Shown here: positions 31,611 through 43,124 of the stretch, one piece after another
Position numbering within the stretch: position 1 is the stretch's first letter
How the letters are laid out: each line of letters opens with the position of its first letter
Source of the DNA: an uncultured SAR86 cluster bacterium
Lineage (GTDB): Bacteria; Pseudomonadota; Gammaproteobacteria; Magnimaribacterales; D2472
Length of the DNA stretch: 64,000 nt
Reading direction: 5' to 3'
Assembly: GCA_902520725.1 (NCBI GenBank)
Contig: CABYPB010000002.1
Span: forward strand, 1-64,000
Position numbers and translations under genes: made by a program
The notes under the pieces: model-generated
What the model saw: the letters and a program-made list of their open reading frames with translations, nothing else
Told to the model about the DNA's origin: nothing
Databases searched by the model: none

Positions 31611-32836
31611 AGATATTAAGGAATTATCTTAATAATGTGAAACCAAGTTTTGTAGGAGATGGTAGGTATAGTAAATGGTTCCCTCTATTTGATGCTGTAG
31701 AAAATCTATTTTTCTCTTATTCTAAAAAAACTAAAAATCCTATACATGTGAGAGATGCAATAGACATCCAAAAAGTCATGGTAACGGTATGGCTTGCAAC
31801 TTTTCCTGCAATGTTCTTTGGAATGTATAACGTTGGTGCTAACTCTCTCGAATATTTAGATTCTATTAATCAACAGAATACAGGTGATTGGCACCACTAC
31901 TTAATCAGCATTGTTGGATATGATTCAAATAGCTTTTTTAGCAAATTATGGTTTGGTGCCTGTTACTTCCTACCTATTTATTTTGTTGTTTTTACAGTTG
32001 GAATAGCATGGGAGGCATTATTTGCAATAGTACGAAAACACGAGATAAATGAAGGAGCATTTGTTTCAACTGTTCTATTTTCTTTGAGTTGTCCCCCAGA
32101 TTTACCATTATGGCAAGCTGCAATGGGTATATCATTTGGCCTAGTTATTGGTAAAGAAATCTTTGGAGGAACTGGTAAAAACTTTCTTAACCCTGCATTA
32201 ACAGGTAGAGCATTTTTATATTTTGCCTATCCAGCACAAATATCAGGAGATAAGGTATGGGTAGCAGGAATATCTGATTACAACATAATTCCAGAAGGTT
32301 ATAGTGGTGCCACAGCACTTGGCGTTGCAGCTGAAAGTGGTATGTCTGGCATTACTGATTCATACTCGTGGATGGATGCCTTTTTAGGTAATATTCCAGG
32401 ATCAGTTGGCGAAACCTCAATAATAGCAATCCTTATAGGTTTAATAATACTTTTGGTTACAAAAGTAGCCTCTTGGAGAATAGTTGCTGGAACAATGGCT
32501 GGTATGATACTGATGTCATCAATATTGAATATAGCTGGCTCAGATACTAATCCAATGTTTGCTATTCCATGGTATTGGCATGCGGTAATCGGTAGTTTTG
32601 CATTTGGTTTAGTATTTATGGCTACAGAACCTGTTTCCGGTTCTGGAACAAATACTGGTAGATATATATATGGTTTTGTAATTGGTATAACTGTAATCTT
32701 AATTCGCGTAATTAATCCTGCATTTCCAGAAGGGATGATGCTTGCAATTTTATTTGCTAATCTATTAGCACCTGTTATTGATCACATGGTTGTAATGTCA
32801 AATATTAAAAAACGTAAGGCTATTTATAATGAATGA
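31607..32836 (+). CDS. nqrB: Na+-NQR subunit B
   Basis: FGGTGKNFLNPALTGRAFLYFAYP, YSGATAL flavinylation-type motif. Confidence 0.96.
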   Translation: MKILRNYLNNVKPSFVGDGRYSKWFPLFDAVENLFFSYSKKTKNPIHVRDAIDIQKVMVTVWLATFPAMFFGMYNVGANSLEYLDSINQQNTGDWHHYLISIVGYDSNSFFSKLWFGACYFLPIYFVVFTVGIAWEALFAIVRKHEINEGAFVSTVLFSLSCPPDLPLWQAAMGISFGLVIGKEIFGGTGKNFLNPALTGRAFLYFAYPAQISGDKVWVAGISDYNIIPEGYSGATALGVAAESGMSGITDSYSWMDAFLGNIPGSVGETSIIAILIGLIILLVTKVASWRIVAGTMAGMILMSSILNIAGSDTNPMFAIPWYWHAVIGSFAFGLVFMATEPVSGSGTNTGRYIYGFVIGITVILIRVINPAFPEGMMLAILFANLLAPVIDHMVVMSNIKKRKAIYNE

Positions 32837-33602
32837 TTCGATTATTAAAACAATAGGCGTTGCATTTGCTATTTGTTTAGTGTGCTCTCTAATTGTATCG
32901 TCGGCAGCTGTTAGCTTACGAGATCTACAAAAAGAAAATAAACTTAATGATAGACGAATAAAGATTTTAAAAGTTGCTGATATTTATAAATCTGAACAAC
33001 CAATTGCAGAACAGTTCAAACAGTTAGAGTCAAAATTCATTGATTTTAATACTGGTAAAGTTTTTGATGAATATCAAAATCTAAATATCGATGAATATGA
33101 TCAGATAGCTGTAACTAAAGATCCAAACTTATCAATAAAAATTGATGCGTCTGAAGACATAGCTATTATTAAAAATAGAGAAAATATTGGAAAAATTTAC
33201 CTTTTGAGAGATAACAAAAAAAATATTGATAAGATAATTCTTCCAATACGTGGTTACGGTCTTTGGGGAACATTATATGGATATATCTCACTTGAAGAAG
33301 ACTTCAATACTGTCTCTGGTATAGAGTTTTATGAACATAAAGAAACACCAGGCTTAGGAGCAGAAGTAGATAATCCTAAATGGAAATCGTCCTGGAAGGG
33401 TAAAAAAATCTATCAAAACGATCAAGTTGCTTTAAAAGTTATTAAAGGAAAGGTTGAGATGGATGATAATCAAGCATCATACAAAATTGATGGCTTGTCT
33501 GGAGCAACAATTACTAGCAGAGGTGTATCTAATATGGTTGAGTATTGGTTTGGTGAATCTGGGTATTCTATGTTGCTAAAGGAGCTAGATTATGAATCTT
33601 AA
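32829..33602 (+). CDS. nqrC: Na+-NQR subunit C
   Basis: [41 protein letters not shown] flavinylation motif. Confidence 0.96.
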   Translation: MNDSIIKTIGVAFAICLVCSLIVSSAAVSLRDLQKENKLNDRRIKILKVADIYKSEQPIAEQFKQLESKFIDFNTGKVFDEYQNLNIDEYDQIAVTKDPNLSIKIDASEDIAIIKNRENIGKIYLLRDNKKNIDKIILPIRGYGLWGTLYGYISLEEDFNTVSGIEFYEHKETPGLGAEVDNPKWKSSWKGKKIYQNDQVALKVIKGKVEMDDNQASYKIDGLSGATITSRGVSNMVEYWFGESGYSMLLKELDYES

Positions 33603-34278
33603 GGCTTATAAAGACGTAATCACGAGACCACTTTTAGATGAAAATCCAATTACACTACAAATTTTGGGAATATGCTCTGCACTTGCTGTAACAAATAATT
33701 TAACAGTGACAATGGTTATGTGCGTTGCTGTAATTAGCGTAATTTCTTTTTCTAATCTTTTTATTTCTCTTATAAGAAACTATATTCCATCAAGTATTAG
33801 AATAATTGTTCAAATGACAATTATCGCATCACTTGTAATAGTAGTAGATGAATTATTAAAAGCTTATGATTATGAAACTAGTAAAAAATTATCAGTATTC
33901 GTTGGATTAATTATTACTAATTGTATTGTAATGGGTAGAGCAGAAGCGTTTGCAATGAAAGAAAAACCCCTTTTAAGCTTCCTAGATGGTTTGGGAAATG
34001 GACTCGGATACAGCTTAATTTTAATAGGTGTTGCAACAATCAGAGAACTTTTTGGTGCAGGTACATTATTTGGATATGAAATTTTACCTTTAGTTTCAAA
34101 TGGTGGATGGTATATGGGTAATAACTTGCTTCTGTTACCACCCAGCTCCTTTATTATTATCGGTTTATTTATTTGGTTCATAAGATCTATAAAGCCTAGT
34201 CAAATTGAAATTGATGATTTTGAATTATCAGATCATTCAACTTCACCTGATTTATCAAAAAGAGAACTCAATGTTTGA
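33592..34278 (+). CDS. nqrD: Na+-NQR subunit D
   Basis: [46 protein letters not shown]. Confidence 0.96.
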   Translation: MNLKAYKDVITRPLLDENPITLQILGICSALAVTNNLTVTMVMCVAVISVISFSNLFISLIRNYIPSSIRIIVQMTIIASLVIVVDELLKAYDYETSKKLSVFVGLIITNCIVMGRAEAFAMKEKPLLSFLDGLGNGLGYSLILIGVATIRELFGAGTLFGYEILPLVSNGGWYMGNNLLLLPPSSFIIIGLFIWFIRSIKPSQIEIDDFELSDHSTSPDLSKRELNV

Positions 34279-34882
34279 ACATTATTTAAATATTTTTATA
34301 ACTACTGTGTTTATTGAAAATATAGCACTTTCCTTATTTCTTGGAATGTGTACATTTATAGCTATATCAAAGAAAATTGATGCAGCTTTTGGTTTAGGCA
34401 TTGCAGTGATTGTTGTGTGTTTAATAACAGTACCTTTAAATAATTTAATTTATAACTATATATTAAGAGAAGACGCTCTTGTATGGCTTGGTATTGAAGG
34501 CACAAATTTAGAATTTGTAGAATTAATTAGTTACATCGGCGTAATAGCAGCAAGTGTCCAAATATTAGAAATGTTTCTAGATAAATATGTACCAGCTCTA
34601 TACAACGCTCTTGGACAATTTTTACCTTTAATAACTGTGAATTGTGCAATTTTAGGAGCTTCGCTTTTTATGGTAGAAAAAGATCTTCTTTTTGTTGAAA
34701 GTATTGTTTATGGATTTGGAGCAGGATTTGGATGGGCATTTGCAATAGTTGTTCTTGCAGGTATTAGAGAAAAATTAAAATATTCTGATATACCTGAAGG
34801 ACTTAAAGGACTAGGCATGACTTTTATAATTGTAGGTTTAATGAGCTTTGGATTTATGTCGTTTGGAGGAATATCACTTTAG
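34271..34882 (+). CDS. nqrE: Na+-NQR subunit E
   Basis: [29 protein letters not shown]; start corrected from ORF track. Confidence 0.95.
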   Translation: MFEHYLNIFITTVFIENIALSLFLGMCTFIAISKKIDAAFGLGIAVIVVCLITVPLNNLIYNYILREDALVWLGIEGTNLEFVELISYIGVIAASVQILEMFLDKYVPALYNALGQFLPLITVNCAILGASLFMVEKDLLFVESIVYGFGAGFGWAFAIVVLAGIREKLKYSDIPEGLKGLGMTFIIVGLMSFGFMSFGGISL

Positions 34883-34883
34883 T

Positions 34884-36110
34884 ATGAGTATCGATTTAAT
34901 ATTAGGAGTTGCATCTTTTAGCGGCATTATATTACTTCTTGTTATGGTAATAATATTAGCTAGATCAAAATTGGTTTCAACAGGAAATGTTTCAATTGAA
35001 ATTAATGGTGATTCTTCAAACCCCATTGTAGTTCCAGCTGGCTCTAAACTATTACAGACTTTAGCAGATAATAATATTTTCTTAGCTTCAGCATGTGGCG
35101 GTGGGGGAACATGTAGCCAATGTAAGTGTCAGGTTCTAGATGGTGGCGGCTCTATTTTAGCTGCAGAAGAATCTCATTTTAATTCATCTGAACAAAAAGA
35201 AGGTTGGAGATTATCATGCCAAGTTCCTGTTAAAAATGATTTAAAAATAAATGTGCCAGAGGATGTTTTTGGAGTGAAAGAATGGGAATGTGAAGTCATC
35301 TCAAATGATAATGTAGCTACATTCATTAAGGAATTAATTTTGAAATTACCTGAGGGTGAAAATGTTGATTTTAGAGCAGGTGGTTATGTTCAATTAGAAG
35401 CTCCAGCATATGAATTAGATTATAAAGAATTTGATATTGATGATGAGTATCATGAAGACTGGGATAGATTTAAAATATGGGAAAATAAATCTGCTACAAG
35501 TGAGCCAGTAATCAGAGCATATTCTATGGCAAATTATCCAGAAGAAAAGGGCGTAATAAAATTTAACATAAGAATTGCATCTCCTCCTCCAGGACAAGAT
35601 GTACCACCTGGTTTAATGTCATCATGGACTTTTGGTTTAAAGCCTGGAGATAAAGTAAAGGTATTTGGTCCATTTGGTGAGTTCTTCGCAAAAGAAACTG
35701 ACTCAGAGATGGTATTTGTTGGTGGTGGTGCAGGAATGGCTCCTATGAGATCTCATATATTTGATCAACTTTTAAGAATTAATACTAATCGTAAAATAAC
35801 ATTTTGGTATGGTGCAAGAAGTTTAAAAGAAATGTTTTATGTTGATGAGTTTAATGAATTAGCCGAAAAATATGATAATTTTGAATGGCATGTAGCATTA
35901 TCTGATCCTTTACCCGAAGATGATTGGGATGGAGAAACTGGATTCATACATAATGTTTTATATGAAAATTACTTAAAACATCATGATGCACCTGAAGATT
36001 GCGAATTCTATATGTGTGGTCCTCCTATGATGAATAAGGCTGTTATTGATCTTCTAATCAATCTAGGTGTTGAACCAGAAAATATAGCTTTAGATGATTT
36101 TGGTGGATAA
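34884..36110 (+). CDS. nqrF: Na+-NQR subunit F
   Basis: 2Fe-2[45 protein letters not shown]; start corrected from ORF track. Confidence 0.96.
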   Translation: MSIDLILGVASFSGIILLLVMVIILARSKLVSTGNVSIEINGDSSNPIVVPAGSKLLQTLADNNIFLASACGGGGTCSQCKCQVLDGGGSILAAEESHFNSSEQKEGWRLSCQVPVKNDLKINVPEDVFGVKEWECEVISNDNVATFIKELILKLPEGENVDFRAGGYVQLEAPAYELDYKEFDIDDEYHEDWDRFKIWENKSATSEPVIRAYSMANYPEEKGVIKFNIRIASPPPGQDVPPGLMSSWTFGLKPGDKVKVFGPFGEFFAKETDSEMVFVGGGAGMAPMRSHIFDQLLRINTNRKITFWYGARSLKEMFYVDEFNELAEKYDNFEWHVALSDPLPEDDWDGETGFIHNVLYENYLKHHDAPEDCEFYMCGPPMMNKAVIDLLINLGVEPENIALDDFGG

Positions 36111-36122
36111 TATAATCTAATT

Positions 36123-37109
36123 GTGAATCGACAATTTATCTCAAAATTACTTGCCTTATTGGCTGGCATAGCTTTAATTTTTGTTGCTTATAATCATAAT
36201 CAAAATTCAATTTATATTATTAACGGCAACGCTTATGGAACAACATGGTCAGTAAAATCTTCTGAGTATATTGGTGATCAACATAAAGAAAATATCATAA
36301 ATATAATAAATAGAATTGACTATGTGGCATCAAATTATAAGGAAAATTCAGAAATATCTTTAATAAATCAAAATACTAATAATTTTCATTTTGTTTCAGA
36401 TGATTTGTTTAATATATTATCAATAGCGAAAGAGGTTGAGATACAATCGCTGGGTTTCTATAATATTCTATTAGGTAAGATTTCAAGCAATTTAGGTTTT
36501 TCACCTACTTTTGGTAAAGAGTTAGTACATAAAAAAAATTCATCCTTTAAACTCAATGAAAAAAATCAGTCAATAGAGAAGCTTTCCTCTAATTGGTTTG
36601 ATTTATCTTCAATTGCAAAAGGTTATGCAGTTCAAGAAATACACAATTATCTTGTGAAAGAAAAATTAGTTAACCATCTTATTGATATTGGTGGTGAGAT
36701 TATTGCAAATGGAAATAATGCAGGTAAATCTTGGAAAATAGGAATTCAAAATCCATTTTCTATATCAGATAATGCATCAATCATTGTAGATAATAAATTT
36801 AAATTCCTAGCAATTGCATCCTCGGGTGAATACAGAAACTATAAATCTGATAAATATGGAAATAAATTGACACATACGATTAATCCAAAAACATTAAAAT
36901 CTATAGATAATGAAATACTTTCTGTGTCTGTTATAAGTAAAACATCTGCAACATACGCCGACGCATATTCAACAGCATTTAATGCAATGGGATCAGAATT
37001 AGCTCTAAAAATTGCAAACAAAGAAGATATAGCATTAATGCTTATGATTAATGCTAATGATAATGTTGAAATTCTTTATTCTAATAAATGGTATGATGAG
37101 ATCTTATGA
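36123..37109 (+). CDS. apbE: FAD:protein FMN transferase ApbE
   Basis: NAYGTTWSVK, DLSSIAKGYAVQEI, LIDIGGEIIANG; follows nqrF (GTG start). Confidence 0.92.
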   Translation: MNRQFISKLLALLAGIALIFVAYNHNQNSIYIINGNAYGTTWSVKSSEYIGDQHKENIINIINRIDYVASNYKENSEISLINQNTNNFHFVSDDLFNILSIAKEVEIQSLGFYNILLGKISSNLGFSPTFGKELVHKKNSSFKLNEKNQSIEKLSSNWFDLSSIAKGYAVQEIHNYLVKEKLVNHLIDIGGEIIANGNNAGKSWKIGIQNPFSISDNASIIVDNKFKFLAIASSGEYRNYKSDKYGNKLTHTINPKTLKSIDNEILSVSVISKTSATYADAYSTAFNAMGSELALKIANKEDIALMLMINANDNVEILYSNKWYDEIL

Positions 37110-37282
37110 GTGAAATATTTATAGCATTTCTGATAGTGACTGTATCATTTGTAGGACTATCTTTAGGTCTTATATTAAGATCGCAGCCAATCAAAGGATC
37201 ATGTGGTGGTATGGCTAATTTAGAAGAAGGTGCAGAATGCCAATTTTGCGGACGAACTGATCCTGAATCTTGTAATAATTAG
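37106..37282 (+). CDS. nqrM: NqrM, Na+-NQR maturation factor (absent from supplied ORF track)
   Basis: Translation MSEIFIAFLIVTVSFVGLSLGLILRSQPIKGSCGGMANLEEGAECQFCGRTDPESCNN*; single TM plus four Cys, directly after apbE. Confidence 0.9.
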   Translation: MSEIFIAFLIVTVSFVGLSLGLILRSQPIKGSCGGMANLEEGAECQFCGRTDPESCNN

Positions 37283-38859
37283 AACTGGTTCATTGTATTA
37301 TCTTCACCAGCAGCTTTAAGAGCAGCATCACCGGCAAAATATTCTTTATGATCATCTCCCATATCAGACCCAGACATATTTTGATGTTTTACACATGCAA
37401 TGCCTTCACGAATCTCTTTTCTTTGCACATTGGCAACATAACCAAGCATTCCTTCTGATCCAAAATATTCTTTAGCCAGATTATCAGTTGATAGGGCAGC
37501 AGTATGATATGTAGGTAGTGTAATTAGGTGGTGAAAAATACCTGCTTCTCTAGATGCTTCTGACTGGAATGATCTTATTTTATCATCTGCCTTTATTGCC
37601 AACTCTGAATCATCATACTTAACATCCATAAGATTATCTCTTTCATAATTTGATGTATCTTCACCTGATTCAACCATTTGATCAAAGATTTGTTGTCTAA
37701 AATTTAATGTCCAATTAAAAGAAGGGCTATTGTTATAAACGAGTTTAGCGTTTGGAATAGTCTTTCTAATTTCCTTCATCATTCCAGCAATCTGACCAAT
37801 ATGCGGCTTTTCAGTTTCTATCCATATTAGATCTGCTCCATTTTGAAGACTTGTTATTGAGTCTAGTATACATCTAGCTTCTCCTGTTCCTTTCTTAAAT
37901 TGATATAGGTTAGAAGGCAGTCTTTTAGGTCTTACTATTTTACCTTTTCTATTAATCATGACATCGCCATGTTTCATGTTATCATCATTTAATTCATCCA
38001 CATCTAGAAATGAATTGTATTGATCTCCTAAATCACCTTCTTCATTTGTAATTGCGAGCCTGGCTGTTAATCCTGCACCAAGAGAGTCTGTTCTAGCAAC
38101 TATGATTCCATTATCAACACCTAGTTCTAAAAATGCATACCTAACTGCATTTATTTTTGCAAGAAATTCTGCGTGAGGAACAGTAACCTTACCATCTTGA
38201 TGACCACATTGTTTTTCATCTGAAACTTGATTTTCAATTTGAATCGCACAGGCGCCTGCTTCAATCATCTGTTTTGCCATAAGATAAGTTGCTTCTTCAT
38301 TACCAAATCCAGCATCAATATCCGCAATTATCGGAACAATATGTGTCTCAAAATTATCTATTTTTTCTTGTACTGAAGGTTTGTCTTCATCATTGGCATT
38401 ATCTAATTCTCTAAATAATCCTCCCAATTCACGAGCATCTGCTTGTTTCAAAAATGTATATAACTCATTAATTAAGCTTGCGACAGATGTTTTCTCATGC
38501 ATTGATTGATCTGGTAGAGGACCAAAATCAGACCTTAATGCTGCAATCATCCAACCTGATAGATAAAGATATTTCTTTTTATTAGTTCCAAAATGTTTTT
38601 TAATTGATATCAATTTTTGTTGGCCAATAAATCCATGCCAACAACCCAGAGACTGTGTATACATACTAGTATCATTATCATAATCATCCATATCTTTACG
38701 CATAATATTTGCTGTATATTTCGCTATATCAATACCTGTTTTAAATTCATTTTGTAAACGCATTCGTGCTACGTATTCAGGATTAATTGATCTCCAGTTA
38801 CATGACTCTATACCGTCAATAGCACTAGATGATTTAATTGTATCGTTAAGTTTAGACAT
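37279..38859 (-). CDS. aceA: Isocitrate lyase (large, Pseudomonas-type)
   Basis: VSDEKQCGHQDGKVTVPHAEFLAKI, IVARTDSLGAGLTARLAI. Confidence 0.95.
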   Translation of the reverse strand: MSKLNDTIKSSSAIDGIESCNWRSINPEYVARMRLQNEFKTGIDIAKYTANIMRKDMDDYDNDTSMYTQSLGCWHGFIGQQKLISIKKHFGTNKKKYLYLSGWMIAALRSDFGPLPDQSMHEKTSVASLINELYTFLKQADARELGGLFRELDNANDEDKPSVQEKIDNFETHIVPIIADIDAGFGNEEATYLMAKQMIEAGACAIQIENQVSDEKQCGHQDGKVTVPHAEFLAKINAVRYAFLELGVDNGIIVARTDSLGAGLTARLAITNEEGDLGDQYNSFLDVDELNDDNMKHGDVMINRKGKIVRPKRLPSNLYQFKKGTGEARCILDSITSLQNGADLIWIETEKPHIGQIAGMMKEIRKTIPNAKLVYNNSPSFNWTLNFRQQIFDQMVESGEDTSNYERDNLMDVKYDDSELAIKADDKIRSFQSEASREAGIFHHLITLPTYHTAALSTDNLAKEYFGSEGMLGYVANVQRKEIREGIACVKHQNMSGSDMGDDHKEYFAGDAALKAAGEDNTMNQF

Positions 38860-38909
38860 AAATTTCCCCTATTAATGTAGTGAAGTAAATAATAATTGAC
38901 TAGGTATGT

Positions 38910-38926
38910 CAATAATTGAATTATTG
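38910..38926. promoter_or_regulatory. Perfect 17-bp palindrome CAATAATT-G-AATTATTG upstream of aceA, candidate operator
   Basis: Direct reading; 51 bp upstream of the aceA start codon, with a nearby ATTGAC-N7-GTCAAT inverted repeat (38895-38913). Confidence 0.4.
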
Positions 38927-38974
38927 TTGATTTTAAAGGTTTTTATGTGTAGTTATACTACAAAAAAAATAAAA

Positions 38975-40321
38975 TTATAATTTATTTGAAAGTCCTATAT
39001 ATGTGTGTGGACTTAACATTTTTAATCTTTTTTTAGCTTCAGCTGAAATATTAAGTGTTTCAATAAACTTAATATATGAATCTTCATCTAATTTTTTTCC
39101 TCTTGAAAGTGATTTAAGTTGCTCATAAGCATCATCAATACCTTCGTAACGCATAATGGTTTGAACAGCTTCAGTTAAAACTTCCCAATTAGTATCTAAT
39201 TCTTCATATATTTTTTGTCTGTTGGGTTCAACTTTACTGAGACCTTTATATAAGGACAATAGTGCGATTTGGGAATATCCAAATGTAAGACCGATGTTTC
39301 TTAAGACGGTACTATCAGACAGATCTCTTTGAAGTCTAGATTTAGAAAGTTTATTTGTAAAAAAATCATTTAAAGTATTAGAAACACCAAAGTTACCTTC
39401 TGCATTCTCAAAATCTATTGGGTTGACTTTATGAGGCATAGTAGATGAACCTACCTCATTATAAATAACGTTTAAGGCAAAAATATCATTAGCAATATAT
39501 ATCCACATATCTTGACTAAGATCGATACAAATATTATTTACCCTAGTTAATGTTTGTGTTACTTCTGCTATCCAATCATGAGGTTCAATCTGAGTTGTAT
39601 AATCATTCATAGATATTCCAAATGAATTTACAAACTTTTTATTAAATTTTGGCCAATTAATCTTATCATTAGCAATCATGAAAGTATGATAATTTCCAGT
39701 AGCGCCGCTATACTTTGCGAGAGGCTTAATCGATTTCAATACATCTATTTGTTTCTCAAGTCTTTTTACAAACACTTTCATTTCTTTTCCAAGTGTAGAC
39801 GGTGAAGCTGCTTGACCATGAGTTCTTGATAAAAAAGCAATGTTCTTCCACTTAACAGATCTATTTTTTAATATTTTTAATAAATCTGAAAGCTTATTAA
39901 GATATATAGATAATCCATTATTTATCATTATTGAATAGGCGAGGGAGTTTATGTCTTCACTTGTTAAGCCAAAATGTATTAAATGAATGTACTTTGATAA
40001 AACTTTATCTTTTTTAAAAAAATCTTTGATGAAGTACTCGACAGCTTTTACATCATGATTTGTTTTGGCTTCAATTTTTTTTATCTTTAAGACATCTTTA
40101 TCAGAAAATTGATCTTTAAACTTATAAATTTTACTTTTTGAGGATTGGCTTAATTTTTTAAAAAATTTGGGATATTTATCACATAAATATATCAACCATT
40201 CTATTTCTATAATAAATCTTTGTTTAACAAGTTCGTGTTCAGAAAAGCATGCTCTAGTATCTAATATCTTTAGAGAGTATCTATTATCTAATGGTGAAAT
40301 ATTGTTATGTTCGTATTTCAT
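38975..40321 (-). CDS. purB: Adenylosuccinate lyase
   Basis: SPLDNRYS, HFGLTSEDINSLAYS, SRTHGQAASPSTLGKE, GSSTMPHKVNPIDFENAEGN. Confidence 0.96.
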   Translation of the reverse strand: MKYEHNNISPLDNRYSLKILDTRACFSEHELVKQRFIIEIEWLIYLCDKYPKFFKKLSQSSKSKIYKFKDQFSDKDVLKIKKIEAKTNHDVKAVEYFIKDFFKKDKVLSKYIHLIHFGLTSEDINSLAYSIMINNGLSIYLNKLSDLLKILKNRSVKWKNIAFLSRTHGQAASPSTLGKEMKVFVKRLEKQIDVLKSIKPLAKYSGATGNYHTFMIANDKINWPKFNKKFVNSFGISMNDYTTQIEPHDWIAEVTQTLTRVNNICIDLSQDMWIYIANDIFALNVIYNEVGSSTMPHKVNPIDFENAEGNFGVSNTLNDFFTNKLSKSRLQRDLSDSTVLRNIGLTFGYSQIALLSLYKGLSKVEPNRQKIYEELDTNWEVLTEAVQTIMRYEGIDDAYEQLKSLSRGKKLDEDSYIKFIETLNISAEAKKRLKMLSPHTYIGLSNKL

Positions 40322-40351
40322 AAATTTGTTGTTATTATAATTTTTTTTATT

Positions 40352-41455
40352 TTAAAAAGCTCTAGAAATAACACCGCCTCCCATACATATGTTCTTTTTA
40401 TAAAATACTGCTGACTGACCTAGTGCTACACCTCTAATAGGCTTATTAAATTTAATAACGTATCCGTCATTTAAATAATCGATCTGGCAATCTACTGGTT
40501 CATGTTGATGTCTTATTTGAATCATACATTCAATTGAATCAAAGTCATAATCATTATTTATCCATGAAATATCTTCGCATTCTAACCCCTTGCTATACAA
40601 AAGGTTATTATTAACACCCTGACATACAAAAATCTGATTTTTTAAAATATCTTTTTTATATACGTACCAAGGTAAATCATCCTTATCTTTAATACCTCCA
40701 ATCTGCAAGCCCTGCCTTTGTCCAATGGTATATAGAGTAGAGCCATTATGCTCACCAATAATATTATTATATTCATCTAATATTGGGCCTTTTTCTAATT
40801 TTATAAATCTACCAAGAAAATCTTTCATATTTTTTTCACCAACAAAACATATGCCAACAGAATCTTTTTTTGAAGATACTGATAACCTTATTTCTTTTGC
40901 TATCTTTCTCACATCAGATTTCATTAAATTCTCTAAAGGAAAGATACATTTTTTAAATTCAGGCTCTTTAACTTCATGTAAAAAATATGTTTGATCTTTT
41001 GCAATATCTTTAGCTCTAGATAGGTAAGTTTTGTCATTAATATTTTTTAGTGATGCATAGTGACCTGTAGCGATATAATCAGCACCAATTGTGAGTGCAT
41101 AATTTAAAAATGATTTAAATTTAATCTCTCTATTACATAAAATATCTGGATTAGGAGTTCTTCCAAGCTTATATTCATTTAAGAATTCTTCAAAAACATT
41201 ATTCCAATAATCATCTGAAAAATTAGCCTTATGTAATGGTATTTCCAATCTATCACATACGCTTGATGCGTCTTTAAAGTCAATTTCAGATGTACATTTT
41301 TCACCAGGCTCATTTTGCCAATTTTGCATAAAAAGCCCTGTAACCTTATATCCCTTTTCCTTTAACAAATATGCAGCAACAGAAGAATCAACTCCTCCTG
41401 ACATTCCTACGACAACCTTTTTATTAGTTTCTTGTTTCAAATCAAATAAATACAA
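40352..41455 (-). CDS. mnmA: tRNA-specific 2-thiouridylase MnmA
   Basis: VGMSGGVDSSVAAYLL, GRTPNPDILCNREIKF, DSVGICFVGEKNMKDFL. Confidence 0.96.
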   Translation of the reverse strand: MYLFDLKQETNKKVVVGMSGGVDSSVAAYLLKEKGYKVTGLFMQNWQNEPGEKCTSEIDFKDASSVCDRLEIPLHKANFSDDYWNNVFEEFLNEYKLGRTPNPDILCNREIKFKSFLNYALTIGADYIATGHYASLKNINDKTYLSRAKDIAKDQTYFLHEVKEPEFKKCIFPLENLMKSDVRKIAKEIRLSVSSKKDSVGICFVGEKNMKDFLGRFIKLEKGPILDEYNNIIGEHNGSTLYTIGQRQGLQIGGIKDKDDLPWYVYKKDILKNQIFVCQGVNNNLLYSKGLECEDISWINNDYDFDSIECMIQIRHQHEPVDCQIDYLNDGYVIKFNKPIRGVALGQSAVFYKKNICMGGGVISRAF

Positions 41456-41529
41456 TTTTTAATACTTTAGGAGTATAATTATCACCGATTTCTTATGTAA
41501 AAACCTATTTTTAGAGGCTTTATTACTGA

Positions 41530-42783
41530 ATGAGTTACAAAAAAATAAAAATACCCAAAAAAGGCGAAAAAATATCTTATAAGGATGGAGCTTTAGTAGT
41601 TCCTGATAATCCTATAATTCCATTTATAGAAGGTGATGGGATTGGTGTTGATATTACACCCCCTATGATAAGTGTGGTAAATGAAGCTGTAAAAATTGCT
41701 TATAGCGGAAAGAAAAAGATTTCATGGATGGAAGTTTATTGTGGCGAAAAGGCTACTAAAAAATATAACAAGGATACTTGGTTACCAGATGAAACTATTG
41801 AAGCATTGAAAGAATATGTTGTAAGCATAAAAGGCCCATTAACAACTCCTGTTGGAGGAGGTATTAGATCACTAAATGTTTCTTTAAGACAACTAATGGA
41901 TTTATATGTTTGCTTGAGGCCAATTAGATACTTTGACGGAGTTCCATCGCCAGTAAAAAGACCTCAGGATGTAGATATGGTGATATTTAGAGAAAATTCT
42001 GAAGATATATATTGTGGTGTTGAATTTGAAGCAAATAGTGACCAGTCAAAAAAATTACTGAAAGTATTAAAAAATGATTTTGACGTAACAAAAATACGAT
42101 TTGAAGATAATGTAGGAATAGGTGTTAAGCCTATATCAGCCGCTGGTACAAAAAGGATAGTTACTAAAGCAATAGATTATGCAATTGACAACAATAGGTC
42201 GTCTGTAACATTAGTTCATAAAGGTAATATTATGAAGTTTACAGAGGGTGCTTTTAGGGATTGGGGTTATGAGATTGCTAAAAATACATATGGTGGTGTT
42301 GATATTGATGAGGGACCGTGGCAAGAAATAATTAATCCAAAGAATGGAAAGAAAATAGTTATAAAAGATGTTATTTGTGATGCTTTTCTTCAACAGATTT
42401 TATTACGTCCAACTGACTATGACGTTATTGCAACAATGAATTTAAACGGAGATTACATTTCAGATGCTTTAGCAGCAATGGTAGGAGGGATTGGAATTGC
42501 ACCTGGAGCTAATCTTTCAGATGATTTTGCAGTTTTTGAGGCAACCCATGGAACAGCACCAAAATACGCTGGCAAGAATCAAGTTAATCCAGGAAGTCTA
42601 ATTTTATCTGCAGAGATGATGTTAAGACACATGGGTTGGTTAGAAGCTGCTGATTTATTAATAGAATCAATGGATAGAACAATAAGTGCTAAAAAGGTTA
42701 CATATGATTTCGCACGGATGATGAATGATGCAGAAAAAGTATCATCATCAGGATTTGCAGATGAAATGATTAAAAGAATGTGA
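41530..42783 (+). CDS. icd: Isocitrate dehydrogenase (NADP-dependent type)
   Basis: [33 protein letters not shown]-like, [47 protein letters not shown]. Confidence 0.96.
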   Translation: MSYKKIKIPKKGEKISYKDGALVVPDNPIIPFIEGDGIGVDITPPMISVVNEAVKIAYSGKKKISWMEVYCGEKATKKYNKDTWLPDETIEALKEYVVSIKGPLTTPVGGGIRSLNVSLRQLMDLYVCLRPIRYFDGVPSPVKRPQDVDMVIFRENSEDIYCGVEFEANSDQSKKLLKVLKNDFDVTKIRFEDNVGIGVKPISAAGTKRIVTKAIDYAIDNNRSSVTLVHKGNIMKFTEGAFRDWGYEIAKNTYGGVDIDEGPWQEIINPKNGKKIVIKDVICDAFLQQILLRPTDYDVIATMNLNGDYISDALAAMVGGIGIAPGANLSDDFAVFEATHGTAPKYAGKNQVNPGSLILSAEMMLRHMGWLEAADLLIESMDRTISAKKVTYDFARMMNDAEKVSSSGFADEMIKRM

Positions 42784-43124
42784 TGTTTAGATTATCGAAA
42801 GATAATAATGACACTACATCAGGTGATTTAGGTGCTGTTGTTCTTGAGAAAGACCCAGAAATCAAAGAACCACCATCGTATCAAGTTATTCTTTTAAATG
42901 ATGACTATACACCTATGGAATTTGTTGTTTATGTTCTTCAAACTGTATTTGGACACAACCATCAAAAATCTACTGAAATAATGATGGAAGTTCATACAAA
43001 AGGTATGGGAGTTTGTGGTATATTTTCAAAGGAGATAGCTGAAATGATGTCATATGAAGTTAACACTATGGCAAAAGATCACGGCCATCCATTATTAAGT
43101 GAAATAGAACCATTAACAGATTAA
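42780..43124 (+). CDS. clpS: ATP-dependent Clp protease adaptor ClpS
   Basis: [45 protein letters not shown]. Confidence 0.96.
   Translation: MMFRLSKDNNDTTSGDLGAVVLEKDPEIKEPPSYQVILLNDDYTPMEFVVYVLQTVFGHNHQKSTEIMMEVHTKGMGVCGIFSKEIAEMMSYEVNTMAKDHGHPLLSEIEPLTD

Noticed and set aside
38945-38970. TGTAG-TTATA-CTACA hairpin as a purB terminator
   Set aside because: Stem is only 5 bp and the T-run precedes it on the minus strand, the wrong order for an intrinsic terminator.
41461-41477. ATACT-TTAGG-AGTAT repeat between mnmA and icd as operator
   Set aside because: 5-bp arms are too short to be meaningful in such AT-rich sequence.
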